Below, in pieces: positions 35,685-44,372 of a DNA stretch of 64,000 nt. The stretch lies in contig NZ_CP045571.1 in the NCBI RefSeq assembly GCF_009662475.1, forward strand, positions 2,478,501-2,542,500. The letters run 5' to 3'. The notes beneath the pieces were generated by a model. That model did not search any database. It worked only from the letters and a program-made list of their open reading frames with translations, and was not told the origin of the DNA. A program made the position numbers and the translations under genes. Positions within the stretch are counted from its first letter, which is position 1; each line of letters opens with the position of its first letter. The stretch is from Acidithiobacillus thiooxidans ATCC 19377. Lineage in GTDB: Bacteria > Pseudomonadota > Gammaproteobacteria > Acidithiobacillales > Acidithiobacillaceae.

Positions 35685-37124
35685 ATGAACATGCTAGAAA
35701 CAAGAACTGAGAAAGAATCAAATCAAAATATGGCTGCCACATTGCATCCACAAAAGGGCATAACCTTTGTGAAGTCAGAAGCAGCAACCAAAGAAAAAAT
35801 AAACGAAAGAAACCAAACAGATAAGAAAATTTATATTCCTGTTTACAGCAAATTTCTCATTGCACAGCTTGGTGCCCTTCTGTGGGTTCTATTCAGCATC
35901 TGGATCGCCCTACCCTGGATAGATAGTCTCGCTGATATATTTGGATGGGTGCTGACCATATTCGCGATTGGTGGCATGGCTATCGTGCCTGGCTATATTT
36001 CTGGCATAATTATATTTAGCATTATACTGGATCGACGGCCTCCTGTAAAAATACCGGGAGAGCTACCCGCATTGAGCATATTAATTGCCGCCTACAACGA
36101 GGAGAATGCTATTGAGGACACTCTCAAATCCATCCTCACTCAAGATTATTCTGGAAGCATAGAAATCGTTGTTATTGACGATGGATCCACTGATCAAACA
36201 ACCAATATTATCGAAACAATTACCGACCCGAGAATACAGCTTATTAAGCAGAAAAAGAATCAGGGTAAAGCAAGCGCACTGAATGCAGGTTTGGCTGTGG
36301 CTTCGTATGACCTCATCATTACCGTGGATGCTGATACTTTCCTGTACAAAAATGCCTTGAAATACATCGTCGGCCGCTATCTTGGAGATCCTGAGGGTAC
36401 CGCTGCAGTTGCTGGCGCCATTGCGGTACGTAACTCAAGAAAATCATGGGTTACCAGGGTGCAGGAATGGGATTATTTTCACGGCATTGCGGTAGTCAAA
36501 AGAGTTCAAAGTCTGTATCAGGGCACTCTGGTCGCTCAGGGGGCTTTTTCCTTATATCAGCGCGACTTGGTCAAGGAAATGGGTGGATGGGCTCCTTGCG
36601 TCGGGGAAGATATTGTCCTTTCCTGGGGATTGCTCAAGCAGGGTTACCGGATTGGTTATGCAGAGAATGCCGTTGTTTTTACCAATGTACCAGAAACCTA
36701 CAAGCAGCTTTTTAATCAGCGTCGTCGTTGGGCACGCGGCATGTTTGAAGCAATACGGGCACATCCTGGCATTTTTTTAAAAAGAAGAATAACTCTGCAG
36801 TTCGTTTTTATGAATATGTTATTTCCATGGCTGGACATTAGTTACCTTTTGTTTTTTATCCCGGGGCTTATTGCTGCGCGCTTTGGATTTTTCCTGATTG
36901 CAGGGCCAATAACCCTTTTGCTTTTACCTTTGGCAGCACTGAATAACGTCGTGATTTTCTCAGTACAAAGCACCATGTTTAAAGAACGCGGAATACACAT
37001 TCGCAAAAATCTTCGTGGTATGTTTCTTTATGTATTTCTTTCGCAATTACTTATGTCTCCAGCCTCTCTTGCCGGATATGGTTCAGAATTGTTAAGCCTG
37101 AGAAAAAAATGGGGTACCAAGTGA
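35685..37124 (+). CDS. Processive family 2 glycosyltransferase (PgaC-like)
   Basis: A 479-residue inner-membrane glycosyltransferase. N-terminal membrane helices (about residues 55-110) lead into a GT2 domain with all key motifs: VIDDGSTD, TVDADT, the GED of WAPCVGEDIVLSW and QRRRWARG (QxxRW), followed by more membrane helices. This is the type that polymerises N-acetylglucosamine (PgaC/IcaA) or other beta-linked sugars. ATGs at 35685 and 35691 are both possible. The exporter gene overlaps its stop. No PgaD or deacetylase gene is near. Confidence 0.85.
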   Translation: MNMLETRTEKESNQNMAATLHPQKGITFVKSEAATKEKINERNQTDKKIYIPVYSKFLIAQLGALLWVLFSIWIALPWIDSLADIFGWVLTIFAIGGMAIVPGYISGIIIFSIILDRRPPVKIPGELPALSILIAAYNEENAIEDTLKSILTQDYSGSIEIVVIDDGSTDQTTNIIETITDPRIQLIKQKKNQGKASALNAGLAVASYDLIITVDADTFLYKNALKYIVGRYLGDPEGTAAVAGAIAVRNSRKSWVTRVQEWDYFHGIAVVKRVQSLYQGTLVAQGAFSLYQRDLVKEMGGWAPCVGEDIVLSWGLLKQGYRIGYAENAVVFTNVPETYKQLFNQRRRWARGMFEAIRAHPGIFLKRRITLQFVFMNMLFPWLDISYLLFFIPGLIAARFGFFLIAGPITLLLLPLAALNNVVIFSVQSTMFKERGIHIRKNLRGMFLYVFLSQLLMSPASLAGYGSELLSLRKKWGTK

Positions 37125-38662
37125 AAAAAAACCCTATTCAAATCGTGGTGGTCATTAGTGGGCTGATGTTTTTTTATGGTACCACCGTTGCGGTCGCCGA
37201 CCCGGGACAAGATATCCGACTCGGGCGTCAGGCTTTGACCCAGGAACATCCTGATTTGGCTTTGTCTTATTTTCGTAAAGCCAGAAATGAAATCAATCTC
37301 CATCCCGACAAATACCATGATGATCAGCTTGCCGCCCTGTCTGGTCTTGGTTATGCCGCACTCTGGGTCGGTAATTCTCACGAAGCAGAAAGCGCTTATT
37401 CCAAGGGCATCTCCATCGCCCATAGCCCTGAAGACCAAAAAACCATGCGCGTAGGTCTCGCCAGAGCACTGATCAATTTGGGGCGCCCCAGAGAAGCTTA
37501 TGATATTTTAAAACCGGTTCGCAGCATGGGTGCCGACCCGCAATTACAATCTGCCATTGCCAGCGCTTTACTGAGTTGGGATACGGTAGCCCAGAAACAT
37601 CTGAACCTGGCCGCACCCCATGGGGTTTACCCTGGACCCCAATGGCAGGCGCAACTTTTCCGGCAAACTTCAGATTTTGTATACTATCCTTTGCATGATC
37701 GTATTAACGTGGGCTATCAGTACAGCAGCGATAGCGACCACAACATCAATCAAATATACCAAGCCGGGGTTACCATTCCCGGCGACGGCCCCGGTGACAA
37801 CAGCCTCAGCCCCACCATGTGGTATGGAGGCTTTCGCCAAACGCAAATAACCGACAACAATGGTTCGAGCGGTGCTAGCAATGGTCAGATTGGCATTTCG
37901 ACCGTGGAAGGTGGCTGGTCTGCGCCAATCAATACCAACTGGAATTACAGCATACTTGGCGGAGTCAGCACCGCCAGAAACTGGACATTTGGAAGACTGG
38001 ACGGGCAAGTGAATTATCAACCCAGTGATACTTGGGGCCTCAACCTCAGCTTTGATCAACAACCGATTCGTACGGTTGCCGCCGTGGAACACAAAATTCT
38101 CGTCAATACATTCAGTTTGGGTGGCTTCGGGCGTCTTAGAAACATTGGCACTGTGGGTGCCGCTTATTTTCATCAGGCTTTTAGTGATGGCAACCAGCGT
38201 GACGGAGTAGTCGTTCGTGTCACTCCGGAGTTTTACAGTTTTAGCAGCCTGCCCATCAGTATTGGTGTTCAGGGATATTTCAGGGCTTATACCAGCGGAA
38301 CGCCATTGCAACTCCCACTTTATCAGGCTGACGGAAAGCCAGTCGTTAATAAATCTGGAAAGCCAGTAGATGGATCCGTATATTTCAGCCCCCATCACTA
38401 CAGGGAAGCGTTAGGTTATATTATTTATGTGCAGAAATTCTCTCCATACTCGGTGATGCGCCTGTACGCCGGATATGGAGACCAGACCATAGACGGTGTC
38501 ACCACGCCCATCACTGACTTTTACGGCACCATTACCGGCATAGTTTCAAAATATTTACAGTTCAGCCTCACCGGTGGTTATTCTCAGATAGCCAGCGCTT
38601 ACGGAGGAGGTTCCGGTTATCATCGGAGTTACGTGGGCGCCAACCTGACCATACCGTTTTAA
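37121..38662 (+). CDS. Exopolysaccharide export protein: TPR domain plus outer-membrane barrel (PgaA-like)
   Basis: A 513-residue exported protein. After a signal peptide (to TTVAVA) come TPR-like helical repeats (about residues 25-165: LGRQALTQEHPDLALSYFRKA, LGYAALWVGNSHEAESAYSKG, LARALINLGRPREAYDILKP), then a long beta-barrel region ending in YVGANLTIPF. This is the layout of PgaA and BcsC exporters, though shorter than PgaA (about 800). GTG at 37121 overlaps the glycosyltransferase stop and gives a clean signal peptide; an ATG at 37109 would also fit. Confidence 0.8.
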   Translation: MKKNPIQIVVVISGLMFFYGTTVAVADPGQDIRLGRQALTQEHPDLALSYFRKARNEINLHPDKYHDDQLAALSGLGYAALWVGNSHEAESAYSKGISIAHSPEDQKTMRVGLARALINLGRPREAYDILKPVRSMGADPQLQSAIASALLSWDTVAQKHLNLAAPHGVYPGPQWQAQLFRQTSDFVYYPLHDRINVGYQYSSDSDHNINQIYQAGVTIPGDGPGDNSLSPTMWYGGFRQTQITDNNGSSGASNGQIGISTVEGGWSAPINTNWNYSILGGVSTARNWTFGRLDGQVNYQPSDTWGLNLSFDQQPIRTVAAVEHKILVNTFSLGGFGRLRNIGTVGAAYFHQAFSDGNQRDGVVVRVTPEFYSFSSLPISIGVQGYFRAYTSGTPLQLPLYQADGKPVVNKSGKPVDGSVYFSPHHYREALGYIIYVQKFSPYSVMRLYAGYGDQTIDGVTTPITDFYGTITGIVSKYLQFSLTGGYSQIASAYGGGSGYHRSYVGANLTIPF

Positions 38663-38841
38663 GCGCAATCCTGAGTAGTGAACCAGATGTCTGTGGGATC
38701 CAATTTGCCTACCCATTTTTTCCACCAGCTCCCTGGTATTCTGGAAATATTCCGAATTCCTTCGATGCGTTCCAGCAGGGTCCGGGAAGGGTTCTGAATC
38801 AGCGCCGTTATTTCACTTTGTTCTGAGGTCCTGCGCTTCAT
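38659..38841 (-). CDS. Possible small protein downstream of the diguanylate cyclase
   Basis: A 60-residue basic frame starting at ATG 38841 (or TTG 38850, which overlaps the cyclase stop). I do not recognise it. It ends within the stop region of the convergent exporter. The link to the cyclase is only positional, and it may not be a gene. Confidence 0.35.
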   Translation of the reverse strand: MKRRTSEQSEITALIQNPSRTLLERIEGIRNISRIPGSWWKKWVGKLDPTDIWFTTQDCA

Positions 38842-38846
38842 ACCGA

Positions 38847-40460
38847 TCAATTTTCATCTGCATCGCTCCTGTTTACCGATACGGGGTCCGCACTGGACGA
38901 TTTACGGGTGGTTTCATTGGCATTCTCTTCCATCACGCACAGCTCCCAGTAACGGGTGCGCTGGCGTTTGTTGGCCTTGGCGCGATACAGGGCCTGGTCG
39001 GCATAGCGCAGCAGGGTCTCGAAATCGTCGGCGTAAACACTGTTGGACAGGCACACGCCCATACTCAGACGCACTCCCACCACCGCGCCGGATTTGAGGT
39101 GAATCGGTTCATTGATGACGACTTCGATTTTGACCAGAATCATTTCCAGTTCCTCGAAGTTGTTGAAACCTTCAATCAGCAGCACAAATTCATCTCCACC
39201 CAGACGCGCCACATAGTCGCTGCGGCGCAGGGCGGCATGCAGGCGGCGGCCCACTACGCGCAACACATGGTCCCCCGCCTCGTGGCCGTAAAGATCATTG
39301 ATGGGTTTGAAATGATCCAGGTCGATCATGCAGATGGCCAGGGCGTCGTGGCCGCGCTGGACGCGAGGTAAGGTAACGGCCACCTGGTCCATGAGGGCGC
39401 GCCGGTTACCCAAACCCGTCAGGCGGTCATGGCAGGCTTCGTATTCCAGCTGTTCGCGAGCCAGCCATTCGGCGGTCACATCGCGCTGAATGCCCACATA
39501 ATGGCTGATGGCGCCGGTACGCTGGTAAATAGGGATGATGCTTAAATGGTTCCAGAAGGTCTGGCCATCGCGGCGGTAATTGAGCAGGCGGCCGTTAAAA
39601 AATCCCTGACCACAGAGGGCCTCGTCAATTTCGGTCAGGGTCCGGGGGTCGGTACGCGGGCCTTGCAGATGATGCAGCCCGAAGCGGCTGATTTCCGCCA
39701 GGGTATAACCCGTCATACGGGAAAAGCTGGCATTCACATACAGAATGCGTCGATCGGCATCGGTCAGCACCACCCCCTCTTCTGTGGCTTGCAGGGCCGT
39801 GCCCAGCAACAGCTGATGTTCGCGCGCGACCCGTTCGCGGAGTATGTCTATCCAGTCTTCCAGGGCTTCACTCACCCGGCGGGCGATGCCCTCCAGCACC
39901 ACCTGACAGTCTTGCGGGAAACCCCGTTGATCCCGGTCATACAGCACCAGCAGCGCCCAGGGCTGGTGGTCACGGTGAATGGGCAGCACCGCCATGGAGC
40001 GCAACTGATAGGGACGGGTATTTTGCTGCCAGGCCTTGCGCAGGGGGCCTTCTGAGAAAGGTTCATTAAACAGCGGCTGTTGTTCCTGCCAAACCCGGAA
40101 CAGCGGGCCATGGTCGGCGGGCAGGCCGCTGCGTCTTTCGGCAAAGCTGTCCAAATAGGCGGTATCTCCGGCATCCGCCAGGCTTTGCAGGGAATTGTCC
40201 GGCTCTACCCGGCAGACCCAGGCCAGGGTGACGGGGGTACATTCCACCGCCAGGGTACACAGGGACTCCAGCAGGATGGATTCCTGATCGGTGTGTTCCA
40301 TGACCTGGCCGACCGCCTTGCTGAAAGCCAGATATTGTTCGAGGCGAGTATGGGCCGCAGCCGAAGCACCTGTAGGCAACCCCCCACCCCAGCCCAGACG
40401 CGCCCAGACCCGGCGCCAGGGGCCGTTTTTGGGGCGCGGATCAGAAGCATCACGGGACAT
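38847..40460 (-). CDS. Diguanylate cyclase with GAF and PAS sensor domains
   Basis: A 537-residue cytosolic enzyme that makes cyclic di-GMP from two GTP. A GAF-like domain (about residues 40-205) is followed by a PAS domain (about 215-330; ATEEGVVLTDADRRILYVNASFSRMTGY) with a PAC tail, and a GGDEF domain. The active site GGDEF is intact, and an RxxD inhibitory site (RRSD) lies five residues before it. No EAL domain is present. It is convergent with the polysaccharide operon and codirectional with the pilin genes, so control of biofilm or pili is likely. No membrane helices. Confidence 0.92.
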   Translation of the reverse strand: MSRDASDPRPKNGPWRRVWARLGWGGGLPTGASAAAHTRLEQYLAFSKAVGQVMEHTDQESILLESLCTLAVECTPVTLAWVCRVEPDNSLQSLADAGDTAYLDSFAERRSGLPADHGPLFRVWQEQQPLFNEPFSEGPLRKAWQQNTRPYQLRSMAVLPIHRDHQPWALLVLYDRDQRGFPQDCQVVLEGIARRVSEALEDWIDILRERVAREHQLLLGTALQATEEGVVLTDADRRILYVNASFSRMTGYTLAEISRFGLHHLQGPRTDPRTLTEIDEALCGQGFFNGRLLNYRRDGQTFWNHLSIIPIYQRTGAISHYVGIQRDVTAEWLAREQLEYEACHDRLTGLGNRRALMDQVAVTLPRVQRGHDALAICMIDLDHFKPINDLYGHEAGDHVLRVVGRRLHAALRRSDYVARLGGDEFVLLIEGFNNFEELEMILVKIEVVINEPIHLKSGAVVGVRLSMGVCLSNSVYADDFETLLRYADQALYRAKANKRQRTRYWELCVMEENANETTRKSSSADPVSVNRSDADEN

Positions 40461-40551
40461 GCGCGGAGGGCCTTAGATCGGGGGATGGGCAGTCAGCGAC
40501 CCTCCGCCCTGCCAGGCAGGACGGTGCGCCAAGCGCCGCAGCCCGCGACGA

Positions 40552-40767
40552 TCAGGCCATTTTCAGGCCGTGGGTGACGGGTATCCGCTGGTTGGCGGGT
40601 TTTTGATCGCGCTGCAAGGCATAGAGGGCCTGCAATTCGCTGCGCACCACATTGAGCTCCATGTCGATGCTGGCTATAGCCGCACCGCGTTGTTCGCGGC
40701 GACTGAGCAGGCGATGGCGCAATTGCTGGAGCTCATTGATACGCTGTTGCGGATGATGGGCGTTCAT
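40552..40767 (-). CDS. Small coiled-coil protein
   Basis: A 71-residue protein between the pilin and cyclase genes. Residues 6-60 form a charged, Gln/Arg/Leu-rich helix that could be a coiled coil (RINELQQLRHRLLSRREQRG). Not recognised. ATG at 40767 has an AGGAGAAC site, so it is likely translated, and it is codirectional with the pilin genes. Confidence 0.6.
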   Translation of the reverse strand: MNAHHPQQRINELQQLRHRLLSRREQRGAAIASIDMELNVVRSELQALYALQRDQKPANQRIPVTHGLKMA

Positions 40768-40785
40768 GGTCGTTCTCCTGTGAGT

Positions 40786-41307
40786 TTACGGGGTGACTTT
40801 CCCGTTTTGGGTGATGATGACGCCGGTGGGTGTTGCGGCGTGAATGAATCCTTCGGCACTGCAGGCGTTGGCAATGGCGGTAGCGAGATTGCCAGTGCAG
40901 CCCGTGATGCTGACCATGACGGTCACTTGTTGGGGGCCTGCCTGACTGATGGTGGCTGCATCCACCAGCACCTGACCGCATTGCCCCGTTTGGACACCAG
41001 TTTTCGCGACAAAAGCCGGTGTGCCTGAGCCATACACCGGGTCGGCCACATCATGGGCAGATGCTCCGTTCAGGGTGTTGTAAATGTCCGTGGTCACATT
41101 ATTGTTACTAGCGGCAAAAGCATTGGTGACCGCATCTAACGCCATTTTCAGATTACCCGATACGGTCTGCGCCTTGGCCGTTTCGATGTACGCAAAATAT
41201 TGCGGTATCGCAATGGCCGCCAGAATCCCGATGATGGCAATGACAATCATCAGTTCGATGAGGGTGAAGCCGTTGCTATCCTGGAGTTTTATTATTGGGC
41301 TGGGCAT
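40786..41307 (-). CDS. Type IV pilin-like protein (second copy)
   Basis: A 173-residue prepilin. The leader ends in Gly (SNG) followed by [24 protein letters not shown], the class of N-methylated pilin helix with Glu at +5. The globular part has two pairs of cysteines, including CGQVLVDAATIS and ITGCTGNL...ACSAEG, typical of the disulfide loop. It lies 105 bases after the other pilin gene and shares its N-terminal DNA sequence. Major or minor pilin status is not known. Confidence 0.9.
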   Translation of the reverse strand: MPSPIIKLQDSNGFTLIELMIVIAIIGILAAIAIPQYFAYIETAKAQTVSGNLKMALDAVTNAFAASNNNVTTDIYNTLNGASAHDVADPVYGSGTPAFVAKTGVQTGQCGQVLVDAATISQAGPQQVTVMVSITGCTGNLATAIANACSAEGFIHAATPTGVIITQNGKVTP

Positions 41308-41374
41308 GGGTGACCTTTCCGAGAGGGTTCTGAAATTGTTCTTGAGATGAGAGTCAGAACACTGTCCGAAAGGT

Positions 41375-41392
41375 GCAGCCCCGAAGGGCTGC
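41375..41392 (-). terminator. Hairpin between the two pilin genes
   Basis: GCAGCCC-CGAA-GGGCTGC forms a perfect seven-base-pair stem 20 bases after the first pilin stop. There is no T-run, so it is more likely an mRNA end or processing site than a full terminator. Confidence 0.45.
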
Positions 41393-41412
41393 TATAGTCG
41401 TCAACCAATAGG

Positions 41413-41943
41413 TTAAGTGAAACTAATGCCACCATTAGAACTAATGGTTGCTGTGCATCCTGTGCCTGTGGCGCATGACCCGGATTGCGTGCTTGATGTA
41501 ACCCCTCCCTGAGTACCCTGAAGATCCATACTTGAGAATGCCGCAGCCACTGCATTGGCAAGACTGCTGCCAGATGTGCCACCACTTAATACAATTGTCA
41601 CAGTACTATTGGTTGGGCTAACGGCCGCACCAGGAGTTCCAGCCGATGTTGAGAGACTTGGGCTACCATTGACCGTAAGACTATATCCCCCGGGCATCGA
41701 GTTATAAATTGGCATTGAAGTGGTTTGCCCCGCTGCAGCCGCTGCCACGGCTGCAGTTCCCTGAGTTACTGCTTGATGAAAGTCCTGCGTAATAGTTGTC
41801 GCTTTCGAAGTCACTATGTACTGCTCATACTGCGGAACGGCGATGGCCGCCAGAATGCCGATGATGGCAATGACGATCATCAGTTCGATGAGGGTGAAAC
41901 CTTTTTCGGCGCTGGCCTGCGCCTTCTTGACTAACATGCTCAT
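41413..41943 (-). CDS. Type IV pilin-like protein (first copy)
   Basis: A 176-residue prepilin with a basic leader ending KG, then [27 protein letters not shown]. The mature part is rich in Ser, Thr and Gly, with one C-terminal cysteine pair ([12 protein letters not shown]). Leader cleavage and methylation at Phe need PilD, which is not in this window. AAGGAG precedes the ATG. It heads a minus-strand run of pilin, pilin, small protein and cyclase. Confidence 0.9.
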   Translation of the reverse strand: MSMLVKKAQASAEKGFTLIELMIVIAIIGILAAIAVPQYEQYIVTSKATTITQDFHQAVTQGTAAVAAAAAGQTTSMPIYNSMPGGYSLTVNGSPSLSTSAGTPGAAVSPTNSTVTIVLSGGTSGSSLANAVAAAFSSMDLQGTQGGVTSSTQSGSCATGTGCTATISSNGGISFT

Positions 41944-42151
41944 GAGAATGCTCCTTGTGTGGTAAGAAGTTCGGCAACACCAAGAGGCGCTGCACTGCGT
42001 TTACCAAAGCACCAATCATGCCAGCATCAGAAATTCTCTGTTTTCACAGCAACACAAGACAATCAACCCGTTGTTTTAAAAAATATTATGGCCTGTATAA
42101 TAGGGCAATGACGAAGCACAATAAAAGCCCTCTGCCAAAATTTGCCCCACG

Positions 42152-42235
42152 TTTCATCCAAATCCGATGAAATCCCGCCATGTCTTCATCGAAAAGCGAT
42201 GAAAGCTTATCGCTTTTCCATTAAAATCGATGAAA
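42152..42235. promoter_or_regulatory. Array of GATGAAA/TTTCATC operator-like repeats
   Basis: TTTCATC-N7-GATGAAA (42152-42172) is followed by TTCATCG-N5-CGATGAA (42185-42203), then an overlapping AAAAGCGAT-N8-ATCGCTTTT, and a last CGATGAAA ending at 42235. It lies 25-108 bases before the HTH/Sel1 gene. Such clustered dyads suggest cooperative binding, perhaps by that gene's product. The rest of 41944-42259 holds no gene I can see. Confidence 0.6.
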
Positions 42236-42259
42236 TAAAACCTGCAGAAAGGGAGTCTT

Positions 42260-42754
42260 ATGGCTGCATCCGGTTCGTCCAGTGCTTTCATCAGCCCGCA
42301 AATGGCCGCCCTGCTCACCGGCAAAACGGTGCGGACCATTCATAACTGGCTGGATTCAGGCGCCATCGCCGGGCGGCAGCTAGCGAGTGCGCAGGTGCCC
42401 AGCGGGGTGCTGCGGCAGGTGGACCTGAGCAGCCTCGCCGCCAAGGAGGCGCACTGTCTGCTGCAGGCCTTTGTGGATTGTGTGCTGCAGGCCGACAGCG
42501 GCGATGCGCAGGCCCTGAATGAGGTCGGCATTTATTTTTTATGGTCCGGCGAGTACAGCATTGCCGCCAACTGCTTTGAGGCCGCCGCCAAAAAAGGCCA
42601 CGCGGATGCCATGGACTTTTTATCGACCTGCTATTTCAACGGCCAGGGCGTAGACAAAAACCAGGGTCTCGGCCTGCGCTGGCTGGGCAGCGCCGCCGCC
42701 CTGGGGCATAGTCTGGCCCAGGGCAAATTGCGCGCGCTGGGGTTTGAGGTGTAG
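42260..42754 (+). CDS. HTH (MerR/excisionase-like) plus Sel1-repeat protein
   Basis: A 164-residue protein. Residues 8-55 (SPQMAALLTGKTVRTIHNWLDSGAIAGRQ) look like a MerR/excisionase-type helix-turn-helix, and the C-terminal half has two Sel1-like repeats (AANCFEAAAKKGHADAMDFLSTCYFNGQGV; LGLRWLGSAAALGHSLAQGKL). This is an unusual pair of domains: DNA binding and protein-protein contacts. GGGAG precedes its ATG. The operator array just upstream suggests it regulates itself. Confidence 0.7.
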   Translation: MAASGSSSAFISPQMAALLTGKTVRTIHNWLDSGAIAGRQLASAQVPSGVLRQVDLSSLAAKEAHCLLQAFVDCVLQADSGDAQALNEVGIYFLWSGEYSIAANCFEAAAKKGHADAMDFLSTCYFNGQGVDKNQGLGLRWLGSAAALGHSLAQGKLRALGFEV

Positions 42755-42881
42755 GAATAGACCTTGGTTCCTTGTTCGCCACGTCGATAAGCAGCTAGCC
42801 GCTTACTTGCTTCCTCAGCCCATAAGTGGTCAAGAGGCTATCAACGATTTTCAAGCGGTCCCTGGCTGAAAAGCCCACAGC

Positions 42882-42965
42882 TTATTCAATGCGGGCGGCT
42901 TCCAGATCTGCTTGCGCCAGTTCAAACCACTGAATAGACCGCTGTATTCTTTCCTGGTCGCTCAT
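42882..42965 (-). pseudogene. Remnant of a HEPN-domain toxin gene
   Basis: Beginning at ATG 42965 and overlapping the end of the nucleotidyltransferase gene, 27 codons read SDQERIQRSIQWFELAQADLEAARIE before a stop. This matches the first helix of HEPN proteins that pair with MNT-type nucleotidyltransferases. The remaining ~100 residues are gone. Confidence 0.55.
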
Positions 42966-43377
42966 ATATTAACACCCCTTCCTTTTTTATGGTTTCTATC
43001 ATGGGTTCAGATATTTTGGTTCCCAGGCGTACTTCTTCTGTTGACCAAACAATAATATCGCAGCCCCATGTAAAGCCTTGCTTCCTTACCATCTTGAGCA
43101 GATCAGAAATTGCATCCTGGCGTTTGGACCAAGGTAATTGCGCCACGGTTCCATCGCATTCCACAAAAATATCAATATCAGAATTCTCTGTGGCTTCTCT
43201 GCGGGCAACAGAACCAAATACCCATATGCGCGTTGACCCTATGCGCTTGATGAGTGCCGGGACTAAAAGCGTCTTTGCGGCAGACATACGACAATCGGAT
43301 GCCGCATTGACAGTTTCACGAATGCGGGCCTGCCCCTGATTGAGCCATTGCCGAACTTCGCTTGAAATCATAAACAT
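42922..43377 (-). CDS. MNT-type nucleotidyltransferase domain protein
   Basis: A 151-residue protein with the minimal nucleotidyltransferase signature VFGSVARREATENSDIDIFVE (GS...DxD). In MNT/HEPN modules it AMP-modifies and silences the HEPN ribonuclease. Here the HEPN partner is cut to a 27-residue remnant, so the pair is probably inactive. The last 15 or so residues overlap the HEPN start. ATG at 43371 is an alternative start. Confidence 0.75.
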   Translation of the reverse strand: MFMISSEVRQWLNQGQARIRETVNAASDCRMSAAKTLLVPALIKRIGSTRIWVFGSVARREATENSDIDIFVECDGTVAQLPWSKRQDAISDLLKMVRKQGFTWGCDIIVWSTEEVRLGTKISEPMIETIKKEGVLIYERPGKNTAVYSVV

Positions 43378-43475
43378 CCCGCAGCTTGTGAGTGTGCAAA
43401 ACGCACTAAATCAAGAATAATAGATGCCATTCAGTATTCAGGCAATAGTTCAAAAAATGCTTGTGAAATAATCAG

Positions 43476-43829
43476 TTACCCCGGATCTATGATACTGGTT
43501 ACCCGGTTGATGATTTCGCGCGTCGTTTGCTGGTCCAGAGTTTCAATGTATTTTACCTCACCGGCTCTGGCGCTGAGATCGAAGGTGCGCACCTGATTGC
43601 AGACGGCAACACCGGTCGTGTCGTGTTCCGCAATGACCACGGTCAAACCGTTTTGTCTGGCATGATTGCCGCCACTGGTGATAGGCACGCAGGTAACCAG
43701 ACCGAGTTTGTTAATTTCGGTCGGTGTAATAACCACAACCCGATGCCGATCCCTTATCTCGTTTCCAGATGTCGGGTTGGTGTTGATCCAGTAAACGTCG
43801 CCTGGTGATGGTATCTTCCGGCCGATCAA
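43476..43829 (-). CDS. MazF/PemK-family mRNA endoribonuclease toxin
   Basis: A 117-residue toxin. PSPGDVYWINTNPTSGNEIRDRHRVVVITP is the family N-terminus, and the catalytic Arg (R in the RHR segment) and the C-terminal CNQVRTFDLSAR region with its conserved QVRT are present. Such toxins cut mRNA at specific short sites. It overlaps the end of the antitoxin gene by a few bases and is preceded by it, the standard order. Confidence 0.88.
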   Translation of the reverse strand: MIGRKIPSPGDVYWINTNPTSGNEIRDRHRVVVITPTEINKLGLVTCVPITSGGNHARQNGLTVVIAEHDTTGVAVCNQVRTFDLSARAGEVKYIETLDQQTTREIINRVTSIIDPG

Positions 43830-44095
43830 AGCAACTCTCTTCCGACAGGCTCGCCCTCTCTGGCCCAGGCGCTGTTCTCAGTAAGGGCCTGCATGTCCTG
43901 GATAGTAACACCTGCGAGCAATTCCCCCAGGCTGTAGCGCCGCCGCTCACCGCGCGCTGGTCGCATAATGAGCGCGTGCTGGGAAACCTCAATACTCAAC
44001 TCCTCACCAATAGTGGCATCCATCTGTCGCAGCACTTCTGCGGGAAGTGTCACAACCGCCGCGCCGCCTTGCTTGCGAATTTTTGTGATCAACAT
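43826..44095 (-). CDS. MazE/PemI-type AbrB-fold antitoxin
   Basis: An 89-residue antitoxin with a SpoVT/AbrB beta-hairpin DNA-binding domain (MLITKIRKQGGAAVVTLPAEVL) and a C-terminal acidic tail that would wrap the toxin. ATG at 44095 has AAGGAG about nine bases before; the open frame continues upstream but has no site. Its stop overlaps the toxin start, so they are coupled. Likely autorepressed. Confidence 0.85.
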   Translation of the reverse strand: MLITKIRKQGGAAVVTLPAEVLRQMDATIGEELSIEVSQHALIMRPARGERRRYSLGELLAGVTIQDMQALTENSAWAREGEPVGRELL

Positions 44096-44123
44096 GGCGT
44101 AAGGCTCCTTTTTAACATTATCA

Positions 44124-44372
44124 CTACGAATTGACAGGATAGCGTGAGTGTGACCTTTGTGCAACCAAGTTGTTGAGATCAGGCGAACGTTTCCGGGCTT
44201 CGCCGAATGCCTTCGTTATTTGCCGAGGCGCGATCAGTAGTTTGCCTGCCAGAAACGGTATGCCCGTAAGATCGAAACGATCCTTCTGCCACGCGCGATA
44301 GATGGCGTCCGGCCAACCGTGCGGCGACAGCAATGCGCTGAGCAGCACGTTGGTATCCAGGACGACCCGCAT
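44124..44372 (-). pseudogene. Shortened PIN-domain toxin gene
   Basis: The first ~35 residues (MRVVLDTNVLLSALLSPHG) are a clear PIN start with the first catalytic Asp. The usual 130-140 residues are cut to 82, and residues after ~35 no longer follow the family, so the remaining acidic residues are lost. It overlaps the RHH antitoxin stop. A deletion or frameshift is likely, though I cannot find the missing part. Confidence 0.6.
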
